A DNA stretch of 64,000 bases from Heterodera schachtii (GCA_023374025.1 SIJG01000011.1:1172946-1236945); one strand, 5' to 3'. Shown: positions 21,851-33,734, counted from the stretch's first letter. Notes: generated from the letters alone by a model not told the origin. A program made the numbers and translations.

Positions 21851-23137
21851 TCACGTCTGCTGCTGATCACTTGGGCCGGGAGTTGTGTTGAGAAGCCTAA
21901 AAAATAAAAACGCAATAAATGTGAATTTTTGAATAATTATTCGCTGACCCATCCCCGATTTCGTCCTCACGATAAATTTGGATTAGAATTCTGTTCCATT
22001 GATCACAAATTCGCCAGTCAATCGCTTCCTCTTCCCATTTTGCCCATTTGCTTTCATCTCGCACAATCGGACAACGGATCAGCAGAAAACGCCAGATATC
22101 AGTTGCCCATTTCAGCGTCAATTGTTCCCGAGTCAATTCGTTGATCAATTCAAATGGCATAACGAAGTCAGCAATGAATGTCGAAAACGAAATGTCAACA
22201 ATGAAATTGACGGGAGATGAAGCCGAGGCAAAAGCATAAAATGGAGAAAATTAAATTAATTAATTAGCATTAGCTGATGGGAAGTACCGCTTTGAATGCT
22301 GCAATATCCGACAACCATTTCCCATCATTAATGTCCAACAAGCACTTCAACACCTTTGGCACATTGTCCGGACGGGGAGTGAAAAGCCATTTGGCCACTG
22401 CTTGTCCATCCGATGCCATGGCACTGTCATCAGCCGGAAATTCGGGGAAGAAATCGTCAAAAGTGAAAGAGACAATGCGAAGCGATGGACATTCGTTGAG
22501 AAATGACGGGATGAATTGTCGCAAACGGTGCAAAACTGTGCCCGACAATCTCATTCCATGAATGTTTTTTCCGAGCATTGGCCAAATGTTGTGCAAAATA
22601 AACTCCAAAATGCGGTCATTCGTCGTATTGATGGCCAAATTAATCGGACAAACGGCGAAAAGAGGACGAAAATGGCGGAGAAAAGCGATGACATTTTGGT
22701 CGATGAAACTAAAAGTGGGAAGTGTTGCCTAAACTTTTGCATGAACGCCAATTTTACGAGATGGTGATGTGTTCGATTCCGATGACTTTGCGTGGCATTT
22801 GAATTTGCGGAATTGGCAACGATTTCCAATGGGAATTGACAATTGCCATTTTCTTCGTGCCATTCTTTCCAATTTTGCTTCGAATTTCAATAAATTTCAA
22901 TGCCCATTTGCGGGTTTTGAAGTGTTCGTCCACTCGGAGGTCAAATCGCTGACTGATCAGCGCAATTTCAAGGCCAAGTTGACGCGGGGGGAGCAATTCG
23001 AACACTTTGAGCCAACAATCGGCGGAGATGAAGCTGAAAAAAAGAAAACCAAAATTTAAAATGAAATTGAAAATAGGCATTTTAATTTTACATTGCTTTG
23101 CCATCTTTTCCTCCGCTTCTTTTCGGCGGTCTGACAT
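21851..23137 (-). pseudogene. Family 1 copy H, broken acceptor at intron 3
   Basis: Minus-strand exons are 23137-23092, 23033-22758, 22708-22288, 22235-21949 and 21896-21851. All five exons are open. As in copy G, the leader exon lacks one A (46 nt), and the stop-free intron of 58 nt restores the frame only if it is kept. The intron 3 acceptor reads TTTTATGC instead of TTTTAGGC, so the AG is lost. Without it the product ends in FKAVLPIS after exon 3. If some noncanonical acceptor works, a 377-residue protein would result. I treat it as a pseudogene or a truncated gene. Confidence 0.6.
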
Positions 23138-23704
23138 TTTGTTGTGGCAAATTGTTAAGACAGTTTTTTAGCACTTTTGCCAATTAAATCTTAAACTTGA
23201 CTTTCCGAACTAAGAAATGAATGAATGAAATAGGTGAAAAGGGGCGGTATTTATTTTGTGCTCTGCTGACCGAGTGGAATCATTTAGGGATTAATTAATC
23301 AGCAGAGAACACTAATTAGGAATGGAAGGCAGAGATATGGATTAGACAGTTCAGTCAAAGACAAAAAAGATATAGAGGGGAGAGAGAGAGGATAACAAAA
23401 AAAGGAGATTAAATAAACAATTGGACATTTATCTCGTAATTCCTCGATTTTGAATGAATTTCAAATTCACAGCTCGCGATTTCCAGACCAGCAGCAGGAT
23501 ATCCGGCTTTTTAAATACTCGAAGACGAGCAAAAAAAAAAAAAAAAACGATGGATGAGGTGTTATTTGTTGTCACATTTTTTCATTTCACAAAATATTAC
23601 AATGGCAATGATAAGTCAACAAAAAAGAAAACAATTTTTATGAGCACGTCAATAATTACATAATTCAATTTGGTCGGTCACAATTCATTCACTTCTACCG
23701 CTGA
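23138..23704. repeat. Segmental duplication upstream of copy H
   Basis: Positions 23217-23475 recur almost unchanged at 25347-25612 (landmarks GGTGAAAAGGGGCGGTATTT and GGAATGGAAGGCAGAGATAT). No gene is present. The copies lie in the same orientation upstream of copies H and I. Confidence 0.75.
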
Positions 23705-25011
23705 TCAGCGATCACTTGGGCCGGGAATTTCATCAAGAAGACTAAAAATAGTTAAATACAATAAATATTTGAAATTTTTGAAAATCGCTGACCCGTCACC
23801 GACGTAATCATCACCATAAATTTCAATTTCAATTCTGTTCCACTCATAATAATGATGATGCCAATAAATCTCCTCCTCTTCCTCTTCCCATTTTGTCCAT
23901 TTGCTTTCATCTCGCGCAATTGGACAACGGACCAACAGAAAACAGTCGTCATGCTCAGCTGTTCTTTTCAATGCCAATTGTTCACGAGTCAATTCATTGG
24001 TCAGCGCAAATGGCACAACGGAAGTCGCAAAAGACGGCGAAAATCGAATGACAACAATGAAATTGACGGGGGAAGAAGCATTGGCAAATGCCTAAAAATG
24101 GGGAAACATTGAAAGTGCCAAATAAATCAATTCAAAATCACCGATTTGAAGTCTTCAAAGTCATCCGACGCCAAAAACCCATCATTCATGTCCAACGGAC
24201 TTCTTAACACCTTTGGCACATTGGTTGGAAGTGGAGTGAAAAGCCATTTGGCCACCGATTGTCTATCCGATGCCGCGGCACTGTCATCGCATGGAAATTC
24301 GGGGAAGAGATCGGCAGTGGCATAAAATTTGACAATGCGTAACAACGGGCATTCGTTGAGAATTGACGGAACGAATTGTCGCAAATGGCGGAAAGTTGCG
24401 CTGGACAATCGCAAGCCATAAATGTTTTTGTTGAGCATTGGCCAAATGTTGTGCAAAATCAACTCCAAAATTCGGTCACTCCACATATTGATGGACAAAT
24501 GAATTGGACAGAATGAGGCAAAAAGTTGGCGAAAACGTTGAAGAAAAGCGATGACATTTTGGTCGATGTATCTGTAAAAATGGAAATATTGCCTAAATTT
24601 TAATTATTAGTCAATTTTACGAGATGATGATCCGTTTGAATCCGATGATTTTGCGTTGCAATTGAATTTGCGGAATTGGCAATGATTTTCCATGGTAAAT
24701 TTTGACAATTTCCATTGTGCCATTTTCTCCAATTTTGCCTCGAATTTGGATAAATGCCAATGTCCTTTTGCGTGTTTTGAAGTGTTCGTCGACGTAAAAG
24801 TCAAATCGGTGGCTGATCATCGCAATTCCAAGGCCAAGTTGTGAAGGCGTAAGCAAATCGAAGACACAAAGCCAACAATCAGCAGAAATAAAACTGAAAA
24901 ATTAATAAATTTTCAATTTTGGTAAATTTATTTTTTATTTTTACATTTTCTTTTTGGTTTTTTGAGACGGTCCCAAAACATCCAAAGAATGGCACAACAG
25001 CCAATAAACAT
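23705..25011 (-). pseudogene. Family 1 copy I, membrane-anchor type with damaged 5' end
   Basis: Minus-strand exons are 25011(?)-24945, 24893-24621, 24571-24142, 24091-23793 and 23741-23705. The four body exons are all open and in phase. Motifs include VFDLLTPSQLGL, NIWPMLNKNIYG and KWTKWEEEEEEIYWHHHYY, and the tail is PGPSDR. The first short anchor exon is missing, and the second (MFIGCCAILWMFWDRLKK) has lost one A in the KKPKRK codons, which throws the junction. A start elsewhere cannot be excluded. A TATAAAAG box with GTGGTTGCT lies at about 25070-25080. Confidence 0.6.
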
Positions 25012-25997
25012 TGGCACAATAATGGCGAATGGATAATAATAATAATGAAAAGTGACGGAGGAGGAGCAACCACTTTTATACTAAATTTTTTTTTACCAAT
25101 TTCGACATTTTTGGCGCCTTTTTTCAAGATTTCCGGAAAAAATCCTTAAAAAATGCAATAAAAAATTGGGTACGCTCCAACGGAACGGGCCAACTCCGCC
25201 TTAGTGTATAAGGGGCCAACTCTGTCTCAGAGAGAAAAATTCATTTTAGATTTAAGAATTTTTAAAAAATCTCGGTTTTAAGATTCACTTTTATGTTCGT
25301 TTCTGTGCAGATTGTTTCTCAATTTTTATTTTGGAACTAAAAAATGAATGAATGAAATAGGTGAAAAGGGGCGGTATTTATTTTGTGCTCTACTGACCGA
25401 GTGGGGTCATTTAGGGATTAATTAATCAGCAGAGAACACTAATTAGGAATGGAAGGCAGAGATATGGATTAGACAGTTCAGTCAAAGACAAAGAGAGAGA
25501 GAGGGGGAGAGGGAGGATAACAAAAAAAGAGGGGATTAAATAAACAATTATCAGACATTTATCTCGCTAATTCCTCGATTTTGAATGAATTTAAAATTCA
25601 CAGCTCGCGATTTTTATTTCAAAACTAAGATTCCGGTAATAGTCAGAAGTTTGTTTCCCCCATTTTTTAGAAAAAAAAAACATAAATTGAAAAAAACCGT
25701 GTAACCCTTTTTGGCACTTTCGGGGTCACTGATCACGAATCTGACATCAATTCGACCAATTTCGAACAATGTATTAAAAAAACTTGGACTGAAAAAAATA
25801 TGAACAAAAACTATGGTTACGAGGTGTTATTACATAGTTAACACATTTTTTTTATTTCACAAAACGACAAAATATTACAATGGCATAACACAAATCCAAG
25901 TGTTGATCATTTCAATAAAAAAAGAGCAATTATATGAGCACCTCAATAATTCCATAATTATTAAAATGATCGATCACTTCTCAACAATTTATTCAAT
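25012..25997. other. Intergenic, duplicated sequence, no gene
   Basis: It contains the second copy of the 23217-23475 duplication (25347-25612), then conserved 3' flank of fragment J. Around 25730 there is a remnant (GGTCACTGATCACGAATCTG) of the Mutator-like repeat family. Confidence 0.5.
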
Positions 25998-26275
25998 TCA
26001 CGTCTGCTGCAGATCACTCGGGTCGGGAATTTCGTCGACAAGCCTAAAAATTGAAAAAAAAAAACAATAAATTTGAATTTTTGAATAAGGCATTCACTGA
26101 CCCGTCGCCGATGTTATCTTCATCATAAATTTCAATCTCAATTCTGTTCCACTTATCATAAATTTCCCAGCCAATCGCCTCCTTTTCCCATTTTGTCCAT
26201 TTGCTTTCATCTCGCGCAATTGGAGAACGGACGAACACAAAAAGACGGCCATCAGAAGTTCTTTTCGACACCAAT
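25998..26275 (-). pseudogene. Family 1 fragment J (exon 5 and part of exon 4)
   Basis: Exon 5 is 26043-25998 (ending PSDLQQT), and the 3' part of exon 4 is 26275-26102 (VFVRSPIARDESKWTKWEKE...DEDNIGDG). The upstream side is cut off by the GCATATTTT-rich repeat that begins at about 26276. No exons 1-3 remain. Confidence 0.8.
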
Positions 26276-26850
26276 TGCATTTCTGCGTTAAATTTTGATT
26301 TGATGAAGGTTTTTAGTGCATATAAAAGCATATTTTGGGGGTTTTCAAGAATAAATGCATATTTCGCCATTTTTAGGCTTTTAGAGCATATTTTGGTCAT
26401 TTTTTGGAAATTTTCACAAGAAAAATGCGAAAAAAAACGAAAAATATACCCCTAAAGATTGACTTTTTGGAAAATAAAAAAAATACACCCTTGAAAATCG
26501 AAAATTTTTGCTTTTAGTATGAACTTTTGGGAAAAATTTTTTTATATAAAAAATGTAATTTTGTTTAAGCATATACATAAAAACTTGGAATTAATTATTT
26601 TTGCAATTGTCTAAAAAATGTTTCTTAGCCCTTGTTTTGGTGTTTTAAAAGTCAATTCTTAATTTATACATAATTTTTGGCATTTTTTGAGGGCTAAAAG
26701 CCATTTTTGGCAGCTTTTAAGGCATATTTTAGTGCATATTTGGACCTTTTTCGAGTTTTTAGGGCATATTTGGCGTATTTTTAAGGCATATTTTATGAGC
26801 ATATTTGGCATTTTTTAGTGCATACAACTTCGAACCCTAGTTATTACATA
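26276..26850. repeat. Dispersed AGTGCATATAAA / GCATATTTT repeat
   Basis: The sequence is rich in GCATATTTTGG and TAGTGCATA units and ends with GAACCCTAG. Related pieces lie at 18880-18960, 31780-31965, 50560-50660 and 59700-60240. The left end abuts exon 4 of fragment J. No coding content is recognised. Confidence 0.55.
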
Positions 26851-27018
26851 ATTAACACATTTTTTTCATTTCACAAAAGGACAAAATATTACAATGGCAT
26901 AACACAAATCCAAGTGTTGATCATTTCATTAAAAAAAGAGCAATTATATGTATGAGCACCTCAATAATTCCATAATTATTAAAATGATCGATCACTTCTC
27001 AGCAATTCATTCATTAAT

Positions 27019-28319
27019 TCACTTCTGCTGTTGATCACTTGGCCCGGGAGTTGCGTCAAGAAGCCTAAAAATCGAAAAATTATATATAAATTGAATGTTA
27101 GAAAAAAAACATTCACTAACCCGTCCCCGATTTTGTTCTCATTAATTCGAATGTAAATTTGATTGCACTGATCAAAACATTCCCATCCAATCGCTTCCTT
27201 TTCCCATTTGGCCCATTTGCTTTCATCTCGCGAAATTGGGCAACGGACGAAAAGAAAACGGTTGCTGTAGTCAGTCGCTTTCAGTGTCAATTGTTCCCGA
27301 GTCAATTTGTTGATCTGTTCAAATGGCACAACGAAGTCAGCAGAATAATGAAACCAAATGACAATGATGAAATTGGCGGGAGATGAAGCCGAGGCAAAAG
27401 CCTAAAAATGGGGGGAAAATTAATTATTTAATTACAAAATAATAAATGAAAGCACCGCATTGAATGGTTCAATGTTCGATGACAAATTCCGATCATCCGT
27501 GTGCAACGAGCAGAACAACACCTTTGGCACATTGTCCGGACGAGGAGTGAAAAGCCATTTGGCCACCGCTTGTCCATCCGATGCCGTGGCACTGTTATCG
27601 CATGGGAATTTGGCGAAGAAATCATAGTAATAGGCATCGATAAGGCGAAGCGATGTACATTCGTTGAGGATTGACGGGACAAATTGTCGCAAATGATGGA
27701 AATTTCTGGTAGACATTTCCAAGCCATGAATGTTTTGTCCGAGCATTGGCCAAATGTTGCGCAAAAAGAACTTCAAAATGCGGTCACTTTTTGTATTGAT
27801 GGTCAAATTAATTTGACAAGCGGCGAAAAGCTGGCGAAAACGGCGGAGAAAAGCAATGGCATTTCGGTCGATGTAACTAAAAAATGAATGGGAAATGTTG
27901 GTAAAAAAAAATTAGACATCCGGCCAATTTTACGAGATGATTATGCATTCGAATCCGATGACTTTGCGTGGCAATTCGATTTGCGGAATTGGCAATTCGT
28001 CTCCATCGTAAAATTTGACAATTTTCATTCCCCATGTGCCATCCGCTTCATCTTTTGGCAAAAGTTCCATGGATTTCAACGCCCATTTGCGCGTTTTGAA
28101 GTGCTCATCGATGTAATAGTCAAAACGGCGACTGATCATTGAAATGCCAAGTCCAAGTTGGTAAGCCGGAAGCAAATCGAAGACGCAAAGCCAACAGTCG
28201 GCAGAGATAAAGCTGAAGAAAAAAAGGAAAACAAATTAAAAATTAAAATTGGCATTTTAATTTTAATTTTACATTGATTTTGCCATCTTTTCCTCCGCTT
28301 CTTTTCGACGGTCGGACAT
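27019..28319 (-). CDS. Family 1 copy K, intact F-box-like protein of unknown function
   Basis: Five minus-strand exons (28319-28273, 28212-27934, 27876-27456, 27401-27121, 27064-27019) sum to 1074 nt, a 357-residue frame. All introns are GT-AG. The start is the ATG of MSDRRKEAEEKMAK, shared by several copies. Residues about 20-65 (VFDLLPAYQLGLGISMISRRFDYYIDEHF region) resemble the C-terminal half of an F-box: leucines, a proline pair, then SxRF. Later conserved blocks are KWALK, LPIPQIELPRKVIGF, YIDRN, DRILKFFLRNIWPMLGQN, SDGQAVAKWLFTPRPDNVPK, and CPISRDESKWAKWEKEAIGW in exon 4. No signal peptide or membrane segment is present. An F-box protein would bind Skp1 in an SCF ubiquitin ligase; here that is only an inference from a weak match. 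This is the best candidate for a working copy in the array. Confidence 0.72.
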
Positions 28320-28759
28320 TTGTTGAGGGCAAACGAAAAGAGATTTCGACTGATTTAAATTAGCTTAGCAATTCTGAAAAAATGATCTATGTGAAATATG
28401 GGAGGTGCCCTTTTAAAAAAATAAAACAATTTTTGAATTTGTTTTACCAAAAAACTAAAATCTGTGAAAAATAATAGATTCATTTTTTAGTTGGTTCACT
28501 ATTTTACGGATTGAATTTTTGATTTTGCAAAAGTGTCATGGTAAAAGTTAATCCGAAAATATGCAAAATTTGAATGGAAATGGAAAACTGCGTTTTGCTG
28601 ATGATTAAAAAATGTTGGCAGAATATTTTGTACAAAAAAAACTGAAAAAACTGTCAAAAAAGTAAGATTTTTTATTCACATTTCAAAAACAAATGAATGA
28701 AATGAGTTCGACCACGCTATTTAAATGCATTTCTCAACAAAAATTTGGTCGATTTTGAC
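28320..28759. other. Duplicated 5' flank of copy K
   Basis: It is close to 18440-18790 base for base (GTGTCATGGTAAAAGTTAAT, ATGAATGAAATGAGTTCGAC), so gene and upstream region were copied together. It may contain the promoter, but no strong TATA box is visible. Confidence 0.45.
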
Positions 28760-29048
28760 TAGGGTTGTACGGAACCGGGACCTCGGAGAACCGGGAATTC
28801 CCGTACAACCCTAGTTTTAAATAATTGAAGAAAATTTGATTTGAAATTTTTATTAATTTAATTAGCTTTAACTTGGATTTTAAAAAAAAAAAGCAAGACA
28901 AAAATTAATTTTTGTATTATTTTCACGAAAAATAAATTAAAATTAAAATTTTTAAATTTCCCGGACAAACACCGAGGTCCCGCCCGGTCCCAGCTTCTCA
29001 GGTCCCGGTCCCAGTTTTGGCAAAATTTCCCGGTCCCGTACAACCCTA
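28760..29048. mobile_element. TAGGGTTGTACGG-ended MITE
   Basis: The ends are TAGGGTTGTACGG and CCGTACAACCCTA, with CCGGGACC repeats inside. A third copy of the end motif (CCCGTACAACCCTA) lies internally at about 28800. It splits flank sequence that is continuous at 18785-18800 (GATTTTGACAAAACTTATT). The flanks resemble a degraded 8-bp duplication (ATTTTGAC / GCTTGAC). Confidence 0.7.
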
Positions 29049-29399
29049 GCTTGACAAAACTTATTAATATATAGGCTTATAAATTATATATTTTGCAAAA
29101 ATTTTTCTGCGCATTTGCCATGATGAAAGAAAGGGACTCAAAAAGAGAGCATTGGATGTTGGAAAATGCTCGCTTTTGGCACTCCATTCTTTAATGGATT
29201 TATTTGGATCAATTTGACGCATAAATTGGACTAAATCCTCGCACTGGTGGTCGGAAATCATTCAGGAAAGCGCTTAATTTATCCTAATGATTTACACAGA
29301 CAAAGGTTGATTGATCATTCCAACAACAAAAAAGGAACAATTTTATGAGCATTTTAATAATTCCATAATTCAAATTGACCGATCACTTCTCCACAATTC
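29049..29399. other. Flank duplication with a second copy of the unknown fragment
   Basis: It continues the flank interrupted by the MITE. Positions 29160-29261 on the minus strand encode FMRQIDPNKSIKEWSAKSEH, matching 21560-21650. The right part is family 1 3' flank. Confidence 0.45.
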
Positions 29400-29710
29400 A
29401 ATCATTCACTTCTGCTGCTGATCACTTTAAATTTTCAATTTTTGTAAATTTATTTTTATTTTACATTTTCTTTTTTGGTGGTTTTTTGAGGCGGTCCCAA
29501 TAAATCCAAAGAATGGCACAACCGCCGACAAACATTGGCACTCCGAACAGACTAAAAAATGAGAAGGAAAAGGGTAAATGCCGAGAAGAAATACACAAAA
29601 CGTACAGAATCATTTTTGAAGACATTGTCATGGAGAAAAAGTCGGAGAGAGAGAGAGACGAAGCAAATAAATGGCGAATGGAAAATAATGGAAGGTAAAG
29701 GAAGAGCAGC
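29400..29710 (-). pseudogene. Family 1 copy L, only the anchor exons and the last codons
   Basis: The two anchor exons are intact (MTMSSKMIL, then LFGVPMFVGGCAILWIYWDR; minus strand about 29632-29466). The following intron runs directly into the tail end of exon 5 (29409-29430, ending CAGCAGAAGTGA). Exons 2-4 were lost in one internal deletion. A TATAAAAG box with TGATTGCTGCTCTTCC lies just upstream at about 29716-29723. Confidence 0.8.
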
Positions 29711-30754
29711 AATCACTTTTATACTAATTTATTGGCTCATTTGTACGGTTTTCCATTTTCCAATTTTTAGTAATTATATAACGCTCTCTTTTGCAGGCTA
29801 ATGCAGGGTTCGGATCCGTTCTGATTTATCAGAAATGTTCTGATTTTGGGGTAGTGACCAAAATTTGTTCTGATTTCTTAGATAAACTCATATTTTTGAA
29901 AATTTTGTGGCATAATGTCACTTTTTGTCAAGAAAATATAACCTTTATGGCAAAATTTGGTCATTTTTTACAAAAATCTGTTAACAAATCGCATTAAGAA
30001 TCGCAAAATTTTTCCCGGCAGCGCCTATCGGCACCGCCGGACGCCGCTCCCCTGACCTGTCCATCCCCTAAAATTTTTTGAAAAAATTGCGGCAAAAAAA
30101 GGCGTCGTTAAACGCAAGGAAAAGTCGTCGCTTGGCTTTTAATTGCAAAAACTGGCCTTTTTTGGTGAAAATCTGTTAACAAATCAGTACGAAATTACAA
30201 AAAAAAATTTTCCGGCGGCGCCTATCGGCACCGCCGGACCCTCTCCCCTCGCCCATTTCTCAAAAGTTTTGGAAAAATCCGCCGCAAAAAAATTCTTAAA
30301 AATCTGATTTTTTATCCCCAGTGCACTGAAATTTTCAGTTTGCTAATTTCCTCACTAAAATTTTTAAAGATGATAATCGGAGGCAAAAAATTAATACATT
30401 TTTGATTGAAAAATTATAAAAATAACTGATTTGAAGCAATTTTGCAAAATGTTCTGATTTTCGACCCCAAAATCTGATGATAGGAATAGCAATTAAAAAA
30501 AAAATTTTTGAGATTTTTCCAAGAATTTCTACAATTTGTGGACATTGCTTTTAGGGCACTCCTTTCTTTTTAATGGATTTATTTGGACCGATTTGACGTC
30601 GGAAATCTTTCGCTAAATTTATCCTAACAATTTACACAGACACAGGTTGATTGATCATTTCAACAACAACAAAAAAGGAACAATTTTCTGAGCACTTTAA
30701 TAATTCCATAATTCAAATTGACCGATCACTTCTCCACAATTCAATCATTCACTT
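29711..30754. repeat. Repeat block with two GGCGCC palindromes
   Basis: The block starts at CAGGGTTCGGATCCGTTCTG (about 29806) and contains TTCTGATTT-type repeats. Two copies of the GGCGCC palindrome repeat lie at 30014-30042 and 30211-30239, each preceded by TTAACAAAT and an A/T run. From about 30545 there is a short remnant of the unknown fragment and then family 1 3' flank. There is no gene. Confidence 0.5.
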
Positions 30755-31529
30755 CTAACGCTGATCACTTGGGCCAGGAGTTGGGTCGAGAAGCCTAAAA
30801 ATGGGAATAATGAGGGAAGAGGTGTTGGGCCGAGAGGATGCGCTGATGGGGGGAATTGAGGAAAGGGCTTGGGGAAGGGAGAGGGAACTGAAGATCGAAT
30901 GCCGAGGGAAGGTGGCCACTACCGCTCGGTTGATGAGTTCGAAAACCTATGTCCCACCCCCCAAAACCAATTCCTGACTCCGAACTTTATTTCCATCGTT
31001 GGATAAAGATATATAAAATGGAATAAAGATAAAATGAGTGGAAAATGAATAATAAAAATGTGTAAATGTTGATCGTTAAATATCGGTGATTGGAATAGGC
31101 GGAGCCAAGTGAGAGAGAGATATAATTAAGTCGATAAATGGAGAGAATAGAGAAAAGGAATAATTGCGATTTAAATATATATATAAATAAATGGATAATT
31201 GACGTAAATTGAATATGCCTTACAGAATGAATTAAATTTGAATTTTTGAATAATTTATTCACTGACCCGTCGCCGATTTCATCCTCACCAAAAATCGCAA
31301 TATGAATCTGGTTCCATTGATCACAAATTCGCCAGCCAATCGCTTCCTCTTCCCATTTTGTCCATTTGCTTTTGTCCCGCGCAATTGGACAACGGATGAG
31401 AAGAAAAAGACGGCTATTGGAAGTTCTTTTCAGCGTCAATTGTTCTCGAGTCAATTTCAATGCTGCAATTTTTAATGGCAAATCCCATCTTTTTCCGTTG
31501 AAAACGCATGTGAACAACTTTGGCACATT
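30755..31529 (-). pseudogene. Family 1 copy M, 3' part only with an intron insert
   Basis: Exon 5 is at 30795-30755 (PGPSDQR). Intron 4 is enlarged by about 440 bp of purine-rich sequence (30800-31240). Exon 4 (31454-31267, LTREQLTLKRTSNSRLF...) is fused without an intron to the end of exon 3 (31529-31455, PKLFTCVFNGKRWDLPLK). The exon 3-4 boundary and the start of exon 4 are therefore deleted. Upstream exons are missing, replaced by a repeat from about 31530. Confidence 0.75.
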
Positions 31530-32185
31530 GGAAAATTAAAAATACACCCCTAAAAATCAACTTTTTTTCAATTCTTACAGAATTTTTCAAATAAAAAAAA
31601 AATTTTTTCAAATGTATCGAATTCATTAATTCGTCATTGGATTTCGAAGTTCTCTGCTGGAACTTTCAATAAAATGATTAAAAAAGACCAATTTTACGCC
31701 AAACACTTCGAAATGTATTTGATTTGCGTTGATGGGCGAAAAATGATAAAGAATGAGATTTTTGGGAATTTTTAAGCAAAAGCACACTTGTTTTTTCCAA
31801 TTTTTAACACATATTTTGGCACATAAAAACATATCGCACATGTTTCGGAGATTGGCACATATTTTGGCATTTTTTTGGGTTTTTAGCATATACTTCAGCA
31901 TTTTTTTAGCACATATCTTCTTAACTATTTCATGATTTTTAGCACATAAAAATCCAATCCCTAGTCATAATATTTTTAAAAAAATTGACGATTGAGGTGC
32001 TACTAATTGTTAACATATCTTTTATTTCAGCAGAAAACCATAAAATATCATAATGGCATAACACAAATCCAAGGTTGATCAGTCCAATGGAAAAAGGAAC
32101 AATTTTTATGAGCACTTTAATAATTCCATAATTCAAATTGAATCGATCACTTCTTAACAAAGCATTCATTCACTTCTTCTGCTGA
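31530..32185. repeat. Dispersed repeat and copy N 3' flank
   Basis: Positions 31530-31965 are a repeat with CACATATTTTGGCACATAAA units ending ATAAAAATCCAATCCCTAG. Positions 31980-32185 are conserved family 1 3' flank. No gene is supported. Confidence 0.5.
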
Positions 32186-33581
32186 TCAGTGATCACTTGG
32201 GCCGGGAATTTCATCAAGAAGACTAAAAATAGTTAAATACAATAAATATTTGGAATTTTTGAAAATCGCTGACCCGTCACCGACGTGATCATCACCATAA
32301 ATTTCAATTTCAATTCTGTTCCACTGATCATAAAAATGCCAGCCAATCGCTTCTTCTTCCCATTTTGTCCATTTGCTTTCGTCTCGCGCAATTGGACAAC
32401 GGATCAACAGAAAACGATCGTTAGAGTCAGCAGCAGTTCTTTTCAGCGCCAATTGTTCACGAGTCAATTCGTTGGTCAGCGCAAATGGCACAACGGATTT
32501 GGCAAAAGACGGCGGAAATCGAATGACGACAATGAAATTAACGGGGGAAGAAGCCGAGGCAAATGCCTAAAAATGGGGAAACATTGAAAGTGCCAAATAA
32601 ATCAATTCAAAATCACCGCTTTGAAGTCTTCAATGTCAGCCGCCAAATTGCCATCATTTATGTGTAACGGGCATCTCAACACCTTTGGCACGTTGCTTTG
32701 AAGTGGAGTGAAAAGCCATTTGGTCACCGCTTGTTCATCCGATGCCGCGGCATTTTCATCGGCACGGAAATTCGGGGAAGAAATTGGCATTGGCATAGAA
32801 TTTGACAAAACGAAGTGATGGACATTCGTTGAGAATTGACGGGACGATTTGTCGCAAACAATGGAAACTTGTGGTAGACAATTCCAATCATGAATGTTTT
32901 GTCCGAGCATTGGCAAAATGTTGCGAAAAATGAAGTCCAAAATGCGATCACTCGTCGTGTCGATGACCAAATTAATCGGACAGAATGAGGCAAAAAGCGG
33001 ACGAAAACAGTGGAGAAAAGCGATGACATTTCGGTCGATGTAACTAAAAGTGTGAAGTGTTGTTTAAATTTTTAATTATTAGCGTCAATTTTACAAGATA
33101 ACGATGTGCTCGAATCCGATGACTTTGCGTGGCAATTGAATTTGCGGAATTGGCAATTCTTTTCCAGCGTAATTGACAATTTCCATTTGCTTTGTGCCAT
33201 TCTCTTCAATTTTGCGCCAAATTTCCATGAATTTCAATGTCCTTTTGCGTGATTTGAAGTGTTCGTCCACGTAATAGTCAAATCGGTGGCTGATCAGCGC
33301 AATGCCAAGGCCGAGTTGTGAAGGCACAAGCAAATCGAAGACGCAAAGCCAACAGTCGGCGGAGATAAAACTGAAAAATTATTAAATTTTCTTTGTAAAT
33401 TTATTTTTTATTTTACATTTTCTTTTTTGGTGGTTTTTTGAGGCGGTCCCAAAAAATCCAAAGAATGGCACAACCGCCGACAAACATTGGCACACCCAAC
33501 AGACTAAAAATGAGAAGGAAAAGTGTAAATGTCGAAAAGAAATGCAAAAACGTACAGAATCACTTTTGAAGGCATTGCCAT
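32186..33581 (-). CDS. Family 1 copy N, membrane-anchored, open with a frame-swapped segment
   Basis: Minus-strand exons are 33581-33556, 33503-33417, 33370-33095, 33043-32617, 32566-32274 and 32222-32186, summing to 1146 nt or 381 residues. The N-terminus is MAMPSKVIL, then a hydrophobic helix LLGVPMFVGGCAILWIFW and a basic KKPPKKK, as in a signal-anchor with the rest of the protein in the cytosol or lumen. The F-box-like block follows (VFDLLVPSQLGLGIALISHRF). In exon 3, one indel near 32890 and a second near 32760 cancel each other. About 42 residues between NIHD and ADENAAASDEQ are therefore read in a different frame from all other copies, without a stop. The tail is PGPSDH, as in copy I. 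It could be a functional variant or a pseudogene that happens to stay open. Confidence 0.6.
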
Positions 33582-33664
33582 GGAGAAAAAGTCGGAGAGA
33601 GAGAGACGAACACAAATAAATGGCGAATGAATAATAATGGAAGGTAGAGGAAGAGCAGCAACCA

Positions 33665-33672
33665 CTTTTATA
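33665..33672 (-). promoter_or_regulatory. TATA box of copy N
   Basis: The minus strand reads TATAAAAG followed by TGGTTGCTGCTCTTCC about 85 bp before the start, shared with copies A, E, I and L. Confidence 0.6.
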
Positions 33673-33734
33673 CTAATTTATTGGCTCATTTGTACGGTTT
33701 TCCATTTTCCAAATTTATTTGCAGTTTTTAAATG

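Noticed and set aside
30987..31250. Long minus-strand frame continuing past exon 4 of copy M (SIYRLNYISLSLGS...)
   Set aside because: It is read-through of an enlarged intron 4; the donor GTCAGT after GDG and the exon 5 remnant show where the exon ends.
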